Assembly (NCBI GenBank): GCA_964414425.1 | Contig: CAYPWL010000001.1 | Span: 208,741 to 272,740 of the forward strand | Length of the DNA stretch: 64,000 bases | Direction: 5' to 3' | Source: GYS-P2D sp964414425 | Lineage (GTDB): Bacteria > Bacteroidota > Bacteroidia > Chitinophagales > Saprospiraceae | Part shown: in pieces, positions 26,429 to 36,366 of the stretch | Layout of the letters: each line of letters starts with the position of its first letter | How positions within the stretch are numbered: the stretch's first letter is position 1 | Translations under genes and position numbers: made by a program | Notes under the pieces: model-generated | Databases searched by the model: none | The model's input: only the letters and a program-made list of their open reading frames with translations | What the model was told of the DNA's origin: nothing

Positions 26429-27637
26429 ATGCGTATACTCATTTTCATAGTTACTTCACTTTTATGTAGCAACCTCGTTGCCCAAGACTACTTTCCTGAA
26501 CGAGGCAATCAGAACTGGATCTGGAAGACACCCGCAGAAGTGGGCTTAGATGCTATACAGATCGATAGCGCGATAGCCTATGCGCAATCGCAAGAGTCTG
26601 CTAATCCTCGCAACCTACAGATCGCACACTACCAGTCCTTTGGCAGAGAGCCATTTGGTGATGGTATCGGTCCTCACAAAACCCGGGGCGCTCAGACTGG
26701 CATCATCATTAAGGATGGCTATATCATCGCAGAATGGGGAGAGCCTGCCCGAGTAGACATGACCTTCAGTGTGTCCAAGAGTTTTCTGTCTGCTACCGTA
26801 GGTGTAGCCTATGATCAGGGTTTAATTGCTGATGTACATGACCCCGTGTCAGCTTATATGGCGCCTATATATCTGGATGATGTACCTGTCGGAGATAACA
26901 AGGCAGCATTCTTTGGAGAGCCGATGACATTAGACTTATTCGAGAGCGAGCATAATAAGAAAGTCACCTGGGATCATCTCTTGCGCCAGACCAGCGACTG
27001 GGAGGGCACGCTATGGGGCAAACCTGACTGGGCCGATAGGCCTGATGCCGATCCTACCAAGTGGCTCAACCGTGAGAAGAAAGAACCTGGTAGTGCCTAT
27101 GAGTATAACGACACTCGAGTCAATGTCTTGGCATTAGCAGCCATGAACCTGTGGAATCGCCCTATCCAGGACGTCCTCAAAGAGTACGTTATGGAGCCAA
27201 TCGGTGCGAGCACTACTTGGCGCTGGATGGGTTATCACAATAGCTGGATCATCCTCAATGGTATCAAGACGCAAGTCCCCAGTGGTGGAGGCCACTGGGG
27301 AGGAGGTATGTTTATCAATGCCTATGATCAAGCGAGATTTGGATATCTGACATTGAATCGTGGCGTCTGGGATGGTGAGCGCATCCTATCCGATGAGTGG
27401 GTTACGATGTCGCTGACACCTACCCCTGTCAAGACAGACTATGGTATCATGAACTGGTTTCTGAATTATGACCAAGTGAGGTTACCTGATGCACCTAAGG
27501 AGGCGTTCTTTCACCTCGGAGCTGGCGTCAACATGGTCTATGTAGATCCTATCCATGATCTGGTGATAGTGACAAGATGGACAGAAGGCTCAGCCATGAA
27601 TGGTATTGTTAAGCGCGTGCTATCGGCTATAGAATAG
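26429..27637 (+). CDS. Secreted serine hydrolase, class C beta-lactamase fold
   Basis: 402 residues. Signal peptide ILIFIVTSLLCSNLVAQ. Class C beta-lactamase/penicillin-binding-type motifs: Ser114-Val-Ser-Lys117 (SxxK) in MTFSVSKSFLSATVG, YxN-type tyrosine in GSAYEYNDTRVNVLAL, and a C-terminal HLGAGVNMVYVDP in the place of the KTG motif. The enzyme family includes esterases, D-aminopeptidases and PBPs; most of these environmental members are not antibiotic resistance enzymes. Substrate unknown. It probably acts in the periplasm. Confidence 0.88.
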   Translation: MRILIFIVTSLLCSNLVAQDYFPERGNQNWIWKTPAEVGLDAIQIDSAIAYAQSQESANPRNLQIAHYQSFGREPFGDGIGPHKTRGAQTGIIIKDGYIIAEWGEPARVDMTFSVSKSFLSATVGVAYDQGLIADVHDPVSAYMAPIYLDDVPVGDNKAAFFGEPMTLDLFESEHNKKVTWDHLLRQTSDWEGTLWGKPDWADRPDADPTKWLNREKKEPGSAYEYNDTRVNVLALAAMNLWNRPIQDVLKEYVMEPIGASTTWRWMGYHNSWIILNGIKTQVPSGGGHWGGGMFINAYDQARFGYLTLNRGVWDGERILSDEWVTMSLTPTPVKTDYGIMNWFLNYDQVRLPDAPKEAFFHLGAGVNMVYVDPIHDLVIVTRWTEGSAMNGIVKRVLSAIE

Positions 27638-27734
27638 TGTCTTACGCCATTCCCAGATTCAATTGAGGCAAACTTGATTTGGCTAAGACTCTCTGGTTAA
27701 ATATCTTACGCCAACATAAATACATAGAATACAT

Positions 27735-29336
27735 ATGCTGAATTCGAAAACTATTAACAGAGTGATCCTACTACTTGCCACAATACTCTTACCGATATTG
27801 GGTATGGCACAAGGATTAGATCAAAAGATTGATCAAGCCTTTGCTCCGGTTTCAGACTTTGTTAATGATGTCGTGTTTTTCAAAATTGCAGGAACGCCAT
27901 TTGTACTTCTACTACTGGTAGGTAGTGCCTTGATCTTCACGTTGATCTTTGGCTTTCCCAACTTACGATACTTTGGAACAGCTATTAACGTTGTCCGTGG
28001 GAAGTATGATGAATTAGACCATGCCAGTGCAGGCGACATGTATGGTGACTCTACCCCAGGAGGCGATGTATTCGAAACTATAAAAGATGAAAGCCAAGAA
28101 GGTGAAGTCAGTCACTTTCAAGCTTTAGCCACTGCCGTATCAGGTACCGTAGGTAATGGAAACATTGCCGGTGTTGCCTTGGCAATTGCATTAGGGGGAC
28201 CTGGAGCGACATTTTGGATGATCATCTGTGGATTCCTTGGTATGTCAACCAAATTTGTAGAATGTACATTAGGTGTAAAGTATAGAGACGTTGGAGCCGA
28301 TGGCACTGTGTATGGTGGTCCGATGTACTACATCTCCAAAGGTCTCAAGGAAAGAGGCATGGAGATGCTCGGTAAGATAGCAGCAGTCTTTTTTGCAGTA
28401 TTCTGTATCGGTGGATCATTTGGTGGCGGTAATGCGGCTCAATCCAATCAAGCTACGATCGTAATCAAAGAGCTCTTTGGATGGAATAGTACGTCAGCTG
28501 GTGCCTTAGTAGGATTAGCTATGGCTGTGGTAGTTGGTATCATCATCATCGGTGGTATAAAGAGGATAGCTTCAGTAACTGAGAAGGTTGTACCATTTAT
28601 GGCTGTACTATACATCATTGCCTGTCTCTATATCATCTTGACTAACTTTGGCTTGGTAGATGATGCAATCGGATTAATATTCAGGGAGGCATTTAATCCT
28701 ACAGCAATAGGTGTTGGATCGATCATAGGTGTATTGTTAGTCGGATTTCAACGAGCAGCATTCTCCAATGAAGCTGGGGCGGGTTCTGCGTCTATTGCAC
28801 ACTCTGCAGTTAAGACTAAGTATCCAGTATCAGAAGGTTTAGTCGCGCTCTTAGAGCCATTCATTGATACTGTAGTAATCTGTACGATGACGGCATTAGT
28901 GATCATCATTTATAACTATGGTGGACACTTTGAGTATGGCGGTGACGGCAGTGGTTCTGTGATTATCGCTGGGGAGTCTTTTGAGGGTGCAGGTATCACC
29001 TCCAAGGCATTTGCTAACTACATTCCTTTTTCCAATATTTTCTTAACTATAGCTGTAGTATTGTTTGCTGTATCGACGATGATCTCATGGTCTTATTATG
29101 GATTACAATCATGGAAATTTCTGTTTGGTCGTGGTAAAGCGGCAGACCTCACATACAAGCTTTTGTTTTGCACATTTATTGTGATAGGAGCGGCGGCAAG
29201 TATGAACTCGATTTGGGCGTTTTCAGATGCGATGATTTTCGCAATGGTATTTCCTAATATGGTAGGTCTGTATTTGCTCTTTCCTGTGGTTAAGCGAGAG
29301 CTCAAGAAGTATATGGACGCAATAAAAAAGGCATAA
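27735..29336 (+). CDS. Alanine/glycine:cation symporter (AGCS family)
   Basis: 533 residues and about 11 membrane segments. AGCS signatures include TAVSGTVGNGNIAGVALAIA near residue 140, GPMYYISKGLKERG and FSNEAGAGSASIAHSAVKTK, the conserved 'EAG.GS..IAHAA' cation and substrate site. It would import alanine or glycine with sodium across the inner membrane. The N-terminus contains a signal-like hydrophobic segment (ILLLATILLPILGMAQG) before a conserved first helix, unusual but common in Bacteroidota. The start is the ATG that gives this N-terminus. A terminator follows at once. Confidence 0.92.
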   Translation: MLNSKTINRVILLLATILLPILGMAQGLDQKIDQAFAPVSDFVNDVVFFKIAGTPFVLLLLVGSALIFTLIFGFPNLRYFGTAINVVRGKYDELDHASAGDMYGDSTPGGDVFETIKDESQEGEVSHFQALATAVSGTVGNGNIAGVALAIALGGPGATFWMIICGFLGMSTKFVECTLGVKYRDVGADGTVYGGPMYYISKGLKERGMEMLGKIAAVFFAVFCIGGSFGGGNAAQSNQATIVIKELFGWNSTSAGALVGLAMAVVVGIIIIGGIKRIASVTEKVVPFMAVLYIIACLYIILTNFGLVDDAIGLIFREAFNPTAIGVGSIIGVLLVGFQRAAFSNEAGAGSASIAHSAVKTKYPVSEGLVALLEPFIDTVVICTMTALVIIIYNYGGHFEYGGDGSGSVIIAGESFEGAGITSKAFANYIPFSNIFLTIAVVLFAVSTMISWSYYGLQSWKFLFGRGKAADLTYKLLFCTFIVIGAAASMNSIWAFSDAMIFAMVFPNMVGLYLLFPVVKRELKKYMDAIKKA

Positions 29337-29339
29337 AAA

Positions 29340-29365
29340 AAGAGGTTAAATCCCTTTAACCTCTT
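29340..29365 (+). terminator. Terminator hairpin after the alanine symporter
   Basis: AAGAGGTTAAA, loop TCCC, TTTAACCTCTT: a perfect 11-bp stem starting 4 bp past the symporter stop, with an A-tract before it and ATT-rich sequence after. On the minus strand the U-run is stronger, but no gene reads in from that side. Confidence 0.75.
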
Positions 29366-29453
29366 ATTCATAGTATTTTATAAAAGAGCAAACAAAAACT
29401 GCGTGGTATTATCATTATAATCCAATCAGTTTCAGGGGTTTGTCGCCACTTTC

Positions 29454-29466
29454 ATGACGACGTCAT
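29454..29466. repeat. Short palindrome upstream of folK
   Basis: ATGACG, A, CGTCAT. A perfect 6-bp inverted repeat with one central base, 80 bp before the folK start, inside a 180-bp gap that otherwise shows no feature. It may be a regulator site or chance. Confidence 0.25.
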
Positions 29467-29545
29467 TTCCACTTATAAGACAATCATGTAAGCGTAATAC
29501 CCCTACGACGAAAGCCTAAGTATTGTAAGCTATTATACATTAATC

Positions 29546-30022
29546 ATGCATTATTACATATTATTAGGATCTAACATAGGTAACAGTAAGGCATACATCG
29601 AGAAAGCCAAGTTTTTACTAAGCAAGGAAGTTACCATAGACCTAAGCTCATCCCTCTACAGAACTGCACCGTGGGGCGAGACTAAGCAAGATTATTTTAT
29701 CAATCAAGTACTACAGATATCTACAGGTACTAAGCCCACAGAGCTTATGTCGCAGATCGAGTCTATAGAAACAATACTGGGCAAACAGAAAACGAGTAGA
29801 TACGGTCCTCGTACTATAGATATTGACATCCTCTTATGCGGTGATAAGATCATATCTGAAAATAATTTATATGTACCCCACCCCAGAATGCATAAAAGAG
29901 CGTTTACATTAATACCTTTGGACGAAATTGCTTCGGATGTGTATCATCCTAAACTCAATAAAACTATCAGTGAGCTCTTGGCAGAATGCCAAGACGAGTC
30001 AGAGGTGATCAAAATATTATGA
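29546..30022 (+). CDS. folK: 2-amino-4-hydroxy-6-hydroxymethyldihydropteridine diphosphokinase
   Basis: 158 residues, normal length. HPPK transfers pyrophosphate from ATP to 6-hydroxymethyl-dihydropterin in folate synthesis. Motifs: YYILLGSNIGNSKAYIEKA at the N-terminus, SLYRTAPWGETKQDYFINQV, and the signature RYGPRTIDIDILLCGD with the Mg-binding aspartates, then VPHPRMHKRAFTLIPL. Its TGA overlaps the next ATG by four bases, so it is co-translated with the deoxynucleoside kinase. Some Bacteroidota fuse or pair these two genes in the same way. Confidence 0.95.
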   Translation: MHYYILLGSNIGNSKAYIEKAKFLLSKEVTIDLSSSLYRTAPWGETKQDYFINQVLQISTGTKPTELMSQIESIETILGKQKTSRYGPRTIDIDILLCGDKIISENNLYVPHPRMHKRAFTLIPLDEIASDVYHPKLNKTISELLAECQDESEVIKIL

Positions 30023-30669
30023 GTGTTACTTTTCCTTATAACTACATGTGCATAGAAGGGAACATTGGTTCTGGCAAGACCTCTTTTTCATCTATGATTA
30101 AGGAAGAGTATAACTGCGAGCTCATCTTAGAAGACTTTCAGAATAATCCGTTCCTCCCACTATTCTACGAAAACAAGGATCGTTACGCTTTTTCGGTGGA
30201 ACTATTCTTTATGACGGAACGCTACAAGCAACTTCAGCGGCAGCTCCTTCATAAAAACATGTTTAGCGAGTTTACCATAGCTGATTACTCGTTTGTAAAG
30301 TCATTACTATTCGCCAAAAACAATCTCATCGAAGAAGAGTATCGACTCTTCATCAAGCTCTGGAATGTGCTAAGTGCCTCATTTCCTAAACCAGATATAC
30401 TCGTGTACTTCCATCGAGATATACCGACACTGCGGCATTTTATTAACATGAGAGGACGTGAGTATGAGATGCTCATAGAGGATGCTTACCTCCAAAGAAT
30501 ACAGGATACTTACTTTGAGTATTTCAGAAACATACTGACCTTTCCAGTGCTAATCATAGATGTCAATACTATTGACTTTGTAAACGCCCCTCAGCACTAT
30601 GAGTCCATCAAACAGATCATAGCATCTAAATACAATCCTGGTGTACACCGGGTGAGCTTATTAGTATAG
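30019..30669 (+). CDS. Deoxynucleoside kinase (dNK/dAdK-like)
   Basis: 216 residues from the ATG that overlaps the folK stop; an upstream in-frame start would overlap folK by 37 bases and adds nothing family-like. A dCK/dGK/TK2-type P-loop kinase: P-loop YMCIEGNIGSGKTSFSSMI, then the ERYKQLQRQL region, the DYSFVKSLLFAKNN lid-side segment and VYFHRDIPTLRHFINMRGRE with the ERS-like arginines. It phosphorylates deoxynucleosides for salvage; the base preference cannot be set. Its stop overlaps the convergent porP-like gene by nine bases. Confidence 0.88.
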   Translation: MSVTFPYNYMCIEGNIGSGKTSFSSMIKEEYNCELILEDFQNNPFLPLFYENKDRYAFSVELFFMTERYKQLQRQLLHKNMFSEFTIADYSFVKSLLFAKNNLIEEEYRLFIKLWNVLSASFPKPDILVYFHRDIPTLRHFINMRGREYEMLIEDAYLQRIQDTYFEYFRNILTFPVLIIDVNTIDFVNAPQHYESIKQIIASKYNPGVHRVSLLV

Positions 30670-31731
30670 CCACATTTTGGCGGAACTCTTATTACTGATA
30701 CGATTAATCATGTAGCTCAGACCAAACTCTAAAGTGCCTCGTCCATCCGTAAACTGTGTGATGCGACCTGCGCTAAGATCATATGATATATCGAGAGAAA
30801 GATCCTGGGTTACAAAGCTTGCAAAAATATTCACCGAAGTCAAAGACACCCCATCGAGTCCATCTTGGATAACTGGCATAATACCGAGAGCAACGGTATC
30901 ATCGCCATATGAGTCTAACTCATAATGCACTGTTGATCTGACACCAACAGAATGAAATACGCCTTGACTATTATAAATGATCGTATTGGCCCAAGTTGTC
31001 TTTGAACTATAATAACGTCTGAAGCCAGCTGTTATCGTCACTCTCCTCTCAATAGGCACTGTTGATCCTCGAAATATAGCTTGATTATATGTATTGAGAT
31101 GATGAAGCGCAAAGCCGACAAAATAGCTACCAGTTTTATCGTTTTCATATATCCAGTTCAGCCCGAGTGATAAATCCAAATTCACCCTATTCGTAAGATC
31201 AAGTAAGGTTACCTCTCCCGATGGTATACCCAAGTCAACACGTTGTTCTAAACGATCGTATTGGCTACCAAACCAAAAATCGGTGTCAGTCAATCGTATC
31301 AGATCCGTCCCTATCGTAGTTCCGATGGCTAATCTCTGTCTACTTGAGCCATTGTCAGCTAACAATCGTGTATAACTCAATGAAGAAGATATATCAGTTC
31401 GTGCTATTATAGCTCCCTGAGGATTGTCATCCAATATCCTGACCTCAACATTGAGAAAGTCTACCGAAGTAAGTGGCACATGAGCTTGACCATAGATACT
31501 GGATAACCTATTAGGCGTAATGGCACTTGCTGTAGTCAGCCCAGCAGATTGTGTAAGATTAATTGCTTCTCTATGATTAATTCCAATTTTATACTGATAA
31601 TCACTAAGATTAAGCAATGCTGGATTAAGACTTGTTATACTTTGATTGATATTATGGAGTAACACGTCTTGGGCTGATAAGCTCCCATATCCCAAAAGGA
31701 AAGCTAATATGGTACTGAGAACTATTCTCAT
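30661..31731 (-). CDS. PorP/SprF-family type IX secretion membrane protein
   Basis: 356 residues. Signal peptide (ILAFLLGYGSLSAQ), then a beta-barrel-type sequence with alternating hydrophobic strands and the PorP/SprF start: LLHNINQSITSLNPAL, IGINHREAI. These outer-membrane proteins work with T9SS to deliver or anchor a partner adhesin. Its ATG overlaps the stop codon of the giant adhesin gene upstream by four bases, so the two are one translational unit. That pairing is the best evidence for its client. The length is normal for the family. Confidence 0.9.
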   Translation of the reverse strand: MRIVLSTILAFLLGYGSLSAQDVLLHNINQSITSLNPALLNLSDYQYKIGINHREAINLTQSAGLTTASAITPNRLSSIYGQAHVPLTSVDFLNVEVRILDDNPQGAIIARTDISSSLSYTRLLADNGSSRQRLAIGTTIGTDLIRLTDTDFWFGSQYDRLEQRVDLGIPSGEVTLLDLTNRVNLDLSLGLNWIYENDKTGSYFVGFALHHLNTYNQAIFRGSTVPIERRVTITAGFRRYYSSKTTWANTIIYNSQGVFHSVGVRSTVHYELDSYGDDTVALGIMPVIQDGLDGVSLTSVNIFASFVTQDLSLDISYDLSAGRITQFTDGRGTLEFGLSYMINRISNKSSAKMWLY

Positions 31732-34700
31732 CGCATCAAGTGAGTTGATCCAGAATAAGTGTCTACTCTACCATCTGGGAACACTGCCGCCACTGTCCAA
31801 ATATATGGACCCGCTGGCATAAGCTCCCCCCGATAAGTTCCGTCCCAACCATTGAGCTCAGAGTTGGTTTCCATATTTGTCGCGATATACAGCACCACTC
31901 CATTACGATCGTATACGCTAAATTCTGTCACTACAGCATTTGGAGTGCCATAGACATCAAGTATATCATTGACACCATCACCATTAGGCGTAAACGCCGT
32001 GGGCACTTCTACGTGATTAGCACGTTGTACAAATATTCTTTGCTCGTCATAGGCTACACACCCCTCATCGTCAACAGCCTCTACAGCTACAACTACTGAT
32101 CTATCAATCATTTCAATAGTGAAACTATCACATGCGGCACATGGAATCATTCCAATCGGATCCGACTCCCAAAACAGATCAAAACCTCCTTGAGCACCAC
32201 TGACCTCAACGGCCACATCTACGTCCTGAAGTTCGAATGTCGAGGTATCCGTTGCTAACCTAAGTATGAAGGTATCTGGTTCGGATACAAACACTTCAGG
32301 TATGATAAAGCGGCATTCTGATTCGTCAATAATCTCAATGCTATAGCTTCCAGCTCCTAAACTCTCAAATCGAGGTTCTGTACTGTTGTTACCCCCATCT
32401 AATATGTACATAGCCGTTCCTGTACCTCCTGTTCTATTGATATTGATTATTCCACTTTGCTCTCCATGACAGACTGCGTCAGATACCGTTACTGTACCAC
32501 CCAAAGCATCATCAGGTTCTGTTATCGTTGCGGTGTGGATAAATGAACACCCTGCCGCCGTTATAATCAATGCTTGATAGTCACCCGTCGGCAAACCACT
32601 AATTAACGCTCCATTTCGCACGACTTGATCGGGGGAGTCCCAAATCACGTCTGTAACAGCACCAACTCCAGAAATCGATAAATTAATGGATCCTGCAACA
32701 TCACCCTTACAATTGTTATTTACAATCTGATCTGTCACCTGAAATTCTTCAGCAGCTCCCACTTCCACTTGTAGATTATCCCCACATCCTCGGGCATCTG
32801 TAATCGTCACTTCGTAAGAATCTGCAGCAAGACTATCTATTGTGATTAGATTATTTGTCGTAAATACATCTCCGTTGACTTGAACTTCATAGGGTCCTAC
32901 ACCCTCACTTATATCTAAAGTTATACGACCGTCACTCTCTCCAAAACAGATATTATCGGCCACTTGCACACCGGTAGATACAGGTATAGGCGAGATGATG
33001 GTAACACAGGTATCTATCGTACACCCACCCTCAAATACAATCGTAGCACAATACTGATCGGCTGCAAGATCCGTTAATATCATCCCAGTAGCACCATGCA
33101 TCCAGTCAATTGACTGAATTGTCCCTGTCACCTCTGTAATATTAATAGCCCCATCATCAATATTAGAACATCCTAAATCTTGTGATGTCAGACTAAACTC
33201 AACGAAAAATTCATCCTCTATCATGATAGCATCAGTAACACTACATCCTCTGTCATCTGTAACGGTATAGGTATACATACCTCCGGCTATCTGAGTTAAA
33301 GTTGCTCCGTCATCCCCTGTAGACCAGGCTATGTCGTATATACCAGAACCACCTGCAATATCAAGTTCTATTCTTCCATTAGGGTCAAAGTTGCAACTTG
33401 CATTAGAGCTCATAGCATTAACTGTGATAGGCTGAAGTTCCATAATATCAAAATCCATCTGATCTGCACAATTGAAACGATCAGATACAAACAAGGTATA
33501 ACTACCCGCTCTGAGGGTTTCCATGTCTTCCATATCAATCAGGCTATCCTGTGCATCACGTATCATCATATCAAAAGGTGATATGCCGCCAGTAATAGAA
33601 AACTCAATCCTACCCGTTGCCTGTCCACTACAATCTATATCTACCAGGTCATCTATTGTGATATTCAATGCATCAGAGGCTTCCACCATGAAAGTATCTC
33701 GGTATACGCATCCTGAAGCATCAGTAACTGCAAAATTGAATTCTCCTGCAGTGAGGTCCGACGCTGTGTTCTCATCACTACCATTACTCCATGCATATTG
33801 ATAAGGAGGGTTACCACCTGTGACAAATAAATCTGCGAACCCTTCTAAACCACAATACGCATCAAAAACCTCTAGTTCCACCTCTAGCTCCGGTAATCCA
33901 TCAATGCTAAAATCTAAGCTAACCTCACATCCAAAGCCATCAATAACTCGTGCAGTATAATCTCCTTGATTTAATCCAGTTATCAATGGATTTGTGAATT
34001 CTTCTGTTCCTAAGAAATATCTGTATGGTCCCTTTGTCGAAATACTATTTAACTCGACAAGACCATTGGGATCACATGCAGAGGTGTTGTTCACTCTCCG
34101 TACGATATTTAAGTCAGGTGCTATACATTGTGAGGTTCCACATAATAAATTAACCTGCGGGCTACTACATGTGGCTGCTGACGTGCGCACAGAAAACATT
34201 ACTGTTTGATCTGATAAGAGGTCACTGACGACAAATGATCGATCTGTTCCGATCATAGTCCAATCAACCTCACCTTCGATACGTATTTCAAATCGAGCGT
34301 TAGGATCAGGGTGACTCCAAGAAAACTCGAGTTGATCTCTCGCAATCTCCGTACAGCTAAGTGCCTCTGGCACTATCAAATCATCACTAAAATCTATACT
34401 TACTGTTTTCTGAAATGTACAACCTTCTCCATCAGACGCTTCTATTGTGTAAACGACATCGTCATCAACAATTGTAGATCCATCGGCTGTAGTACCTGAT
34501 GCATCTCGAATCTCATAGTCCAAGAAATCAGGATTATTTATCGTTAGACTAACTCTATCCACAGAACCTCTCTGCGAGTTAGTCATGTTATCATTTATCA
34601 AAACGGTCCATGTGCCACCTAATTCAGACACATCGTTACCAAATATTCTTGAGAATGATGCTGCACCATCTATGCATAAATCTTGTCCAAAGGCAGATCC

Positions 34701-36221
34701 AGAAAGCTCTCCTAAGCCAATCAATCGATAAAATGATCCTGACGGAGATCTCAAAGTAATTGATACTTCGCTTTGTACATCATGTGTAAAGCCTTCGATA
34801 CAAATGCTCGAAAATGACTGTGCAAGAGTAAAGACACCAGACTGTTGAATACCTACATCTATTGTTATGTCAGGTGTAGCAGTCGTACCAAACTCTGTAA
34901 GTCTAAACGGACTTCTGACTTCTGTTTCTCTTTCTACTAATGCAGGCAAGCCCAGATCAGTTAATGATGTCGGAATACATATTGAGTTATCATTAAACCC
35001 CGCAAAGGCTGAAGACAAGAAATTATCTCCGATAGGGATAACAAATGTATCTACAGCGCATATCCCGTTGTCATCAACTATCTTAAGTAATTCGAGGGTC
35101 TCAGCTACATCATCCTCAATAGCCGTTATTTCTATTGATGCCTGTGTCTGTCCAGATAGAACAATGAAGGAGTTAGCGGATAATACATAGTCCGAAGGAT
35201 CTGCAGCGTCTGACCCGTTAGACACCACTTGAATAGGCACTTCAGTTTGTTGTCCAACGGGTGAATCGAATTCAATATTGAGTGTACCTATAGCGCATCC
35301 TTCATTCAAGACATTATCCAAGCCTAAATTGGAAGTTATTGAGTAGTTAGTAGTCCCAATACTTCTACCTTCTAAGAATACGCCACTGTCTAAATCAAAA
35401 TCTCTTGTATCACCGATTACAATCTTGATTGTATAAACTTCACATGGAATCAGCTCTGCCTGCGCCTTGAATACATCTAAGTAACCATCAAATATAAAGT
35501 TAGGTCCACCTGTGTTGTCATTATAATACTGCGAAAATCCGAGTGATTCTGAAGGACCATCACACACAAGGTCAGGGTCAAAGTTAGCAGTTGAAGATCC
35601 AATACTTCCTGGATTCACACTATTGGTCCACACTGGAAATGTAGTAAATGTATTACCCGATGGATCATTTGTATCTGGGACTAAAGCAATATTCTGACGG
35701 TTGTATGCCGAACCATTGGGGTTCGGTCCAGTGATAAACATACCTAATGCGTCGTTAATTATATCACAAGTATGTTCTGGATATTCTTCAGAGGCAAAAA
35801 CATATCTCAACTCAAAATCTGACTCTTGAGGTATAAATTGAATTTCTAAACCTACCACCTCTTTAAGCTCTGAAGGCGTAATTGCTTGCAAGTCTGCATC
35901 TGTTGACAGTAGATCAAAATCTGCCGTTCCTCCCGTATTCTCACTTGTATTTGCTTGATCAATAACGCCTACTCGTCCTGTAGACAATACCAATCCTTGA
36001 TCTATACCGATATCCGCTGAGCCATTGTCAAAAAAGCCGATTGATTGACCACTACCGATCTGGTTGATACTAACGACTCTAAGACCATTGCCCACGAACA
36101 CATCTCTGACGAGCTGCTCTACGCTTAAGTCAGTATTATTGCTGGTAGTTACTTCTATTTGTGAAAAGACGGAGGTAGGCGTGAAAGATAGGCATAGGAA
36201 TGTTAGGAGGATTAGGATCAT
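31728..36221 (-). CDS. Giant T9SS adhesin: choice-of-anchor L, P-domain, SprB-type repeats, gliding-type C-terminus
   Basis: 1497 residues from an ATG that gives a clean signal peptide (ILILLTFLCLSFTPTSVFSQ); a TTG 69 bases upstream merely extends it. The order is: choice-of-anchor L domain (about 25-290; LVLSTGRVGVID, FASEEYPEHTC), a Calx-beta-like region, a proprotein-convertase-type P-domain (about 430-570), then repeats of about 80 residues with GNPPYQYAWSNG-like cores and GCxVTDxF ends similar to SprB. It finishes with TPNGDGVNDILDVYG, a gliding-motility type C-terminal (type B) signal. It is probably exported by T9SS and held by the PorP/SprF partner. Many cysteines occur in repeat pairs. 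Confidence 0.92.
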   Translation of the reverse strand: MILILLTFLCLSFTPTSVFSQIEVTTSNNTDLSVEQLVRDVFVGNGLRVVSINQIGSGQSIGFFDNGSADIGIDQGLVLSTGRVGVIDQANTSENTGGTADFDLLSTDADLQAITPSELKEVVGLEIQFIPQESDFELRYVFASEEYPEHTCDIINDALGMFITGPNPNGSAYNRQNIALVPDTNDPSGNTFTTFPVWTNSVNPGSIGSSTANFDPDLVCDGPSESLGFSQYYNDNTGGPNFIFDGYLDVFKAQAELIPCEVYTIKIVIGDTRDFDLDSGVFLEGRSIGTTNYSITSNLGLDNVLNEGCAIGTLNIEFDSPVGQQTEVPIQVVSNGSDAADPSDYVLSANSFIVLSGQTQASIEITAIEDDVAETLELLKIVDDNGICAVDTFVIPIGDNFLSSAFAGFNDNSICIPTSLTDLGLPALVERETEVRSPFRLTEFGTTATPDITIDVGIQQSGVFTLAQSFSSICIEGFTHDVQSEVSITLRSPSGSFYRLIGLGELSGSAFGQDLCIDGAASFSRIFGNDVSELGGTWTVLINDNMTNSQRGSVDRVSLTINNPDFLDYEIRDASGTTADGSTIVDDDVVYTIEASDGEGCTFQKTVSIDFSDDLIVPEALSCTEIARDQLEFSWSHPDPNARFEIRIEGEVDWTMIGTDRSFVVSDLLSDQTVMFSVRTSAATCSSPQVNLLCGTSQCIAPDLNIVRRVNNTSACDPNGLVELNSISTKGPYRYFLGTEEFTNPLITGLNQGDYTARVIDGFGCEVSLDFSIDGLPELEVELEVFDAYCGLEGFADLFVTGGNPPYQYAWSNGSDENTASDLTAGEFNFAVTDASGCVYRDTFMVEASDALNITIDDLVDIDCSGQATGRIEFSITGGISPFDMMIRDAQDSLIDMEDMETLRAGSYTLFVSDRFNCADQMDFDIMELQPITVNAMSSNASCNFDPNGRIELDIAGGSGIYDIAWSTGDDGATLTQIAGGMYTYTVTDDRGCSVTDAIMIEDEFFVEFSLTSQDLGCSNIDDGAINITEVTGTIQSIDWMHGATGMILTDLAADQYCATIVFEGGCTIDTCVTIISPIPVSTGVQVADNICFGESDGRITLDISEGVGPYEVQVNGDVFTTNNLITIDSLAADSYEVTITDARGCGDNLQVEVGAAEEFQVTDQIVNNNCKGDVAGSINLSISGVGAVTDVIWDSPDQVVRNGALISGLPTGDYQALIITAAGCSFIHTATITEPDDALGGTVTVSDAVCHGEQSGIININRTGGTGTAMYILDGGNNSTEPRFESLGAGSYSIEIIDESECRFIIPEVFVSEPDTFILRLATDTSTFELQDVDVAVEVSGAQGGFDLFWESDPIGMIPCAACDSFTIEMIDRSVVVAVEAVDDEGCVAYDEQRIFVQRANHVEVPTAFTPNGDGVNDILDVYGTPNAVVTEFSVYDRNGVVLYIATNMETNSELNGWDGTYRGELMPAGPYIWTVAAVFPDGRVDTYSGSTHLMR

Positions 36222-36366
36222 TTGTCCTACACCAAATTTTGGATAATATGCTCTTTTTATACCTCTCACTATGAAAAGAATAATCAGCAAATCACACGTC
36301 CTTGGGCGGCCCGTTGTGTTTATTGATTATACTTGTTATTAACATTAAAAATACAATTCTCTATAC

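Noticed and set aside
26429..27637. Beta-lactamase as an antibiotic resistance gene
   Set aside because: The SxxK fold is shared with many esterases and peptidases; no resistance-specific motif or mobile context was seen.
36304..36312. GGGC-G-GCCC palindrome between adhesin and sppA
   Set aside because: The 4-bp arms are too short to support a regulator site.
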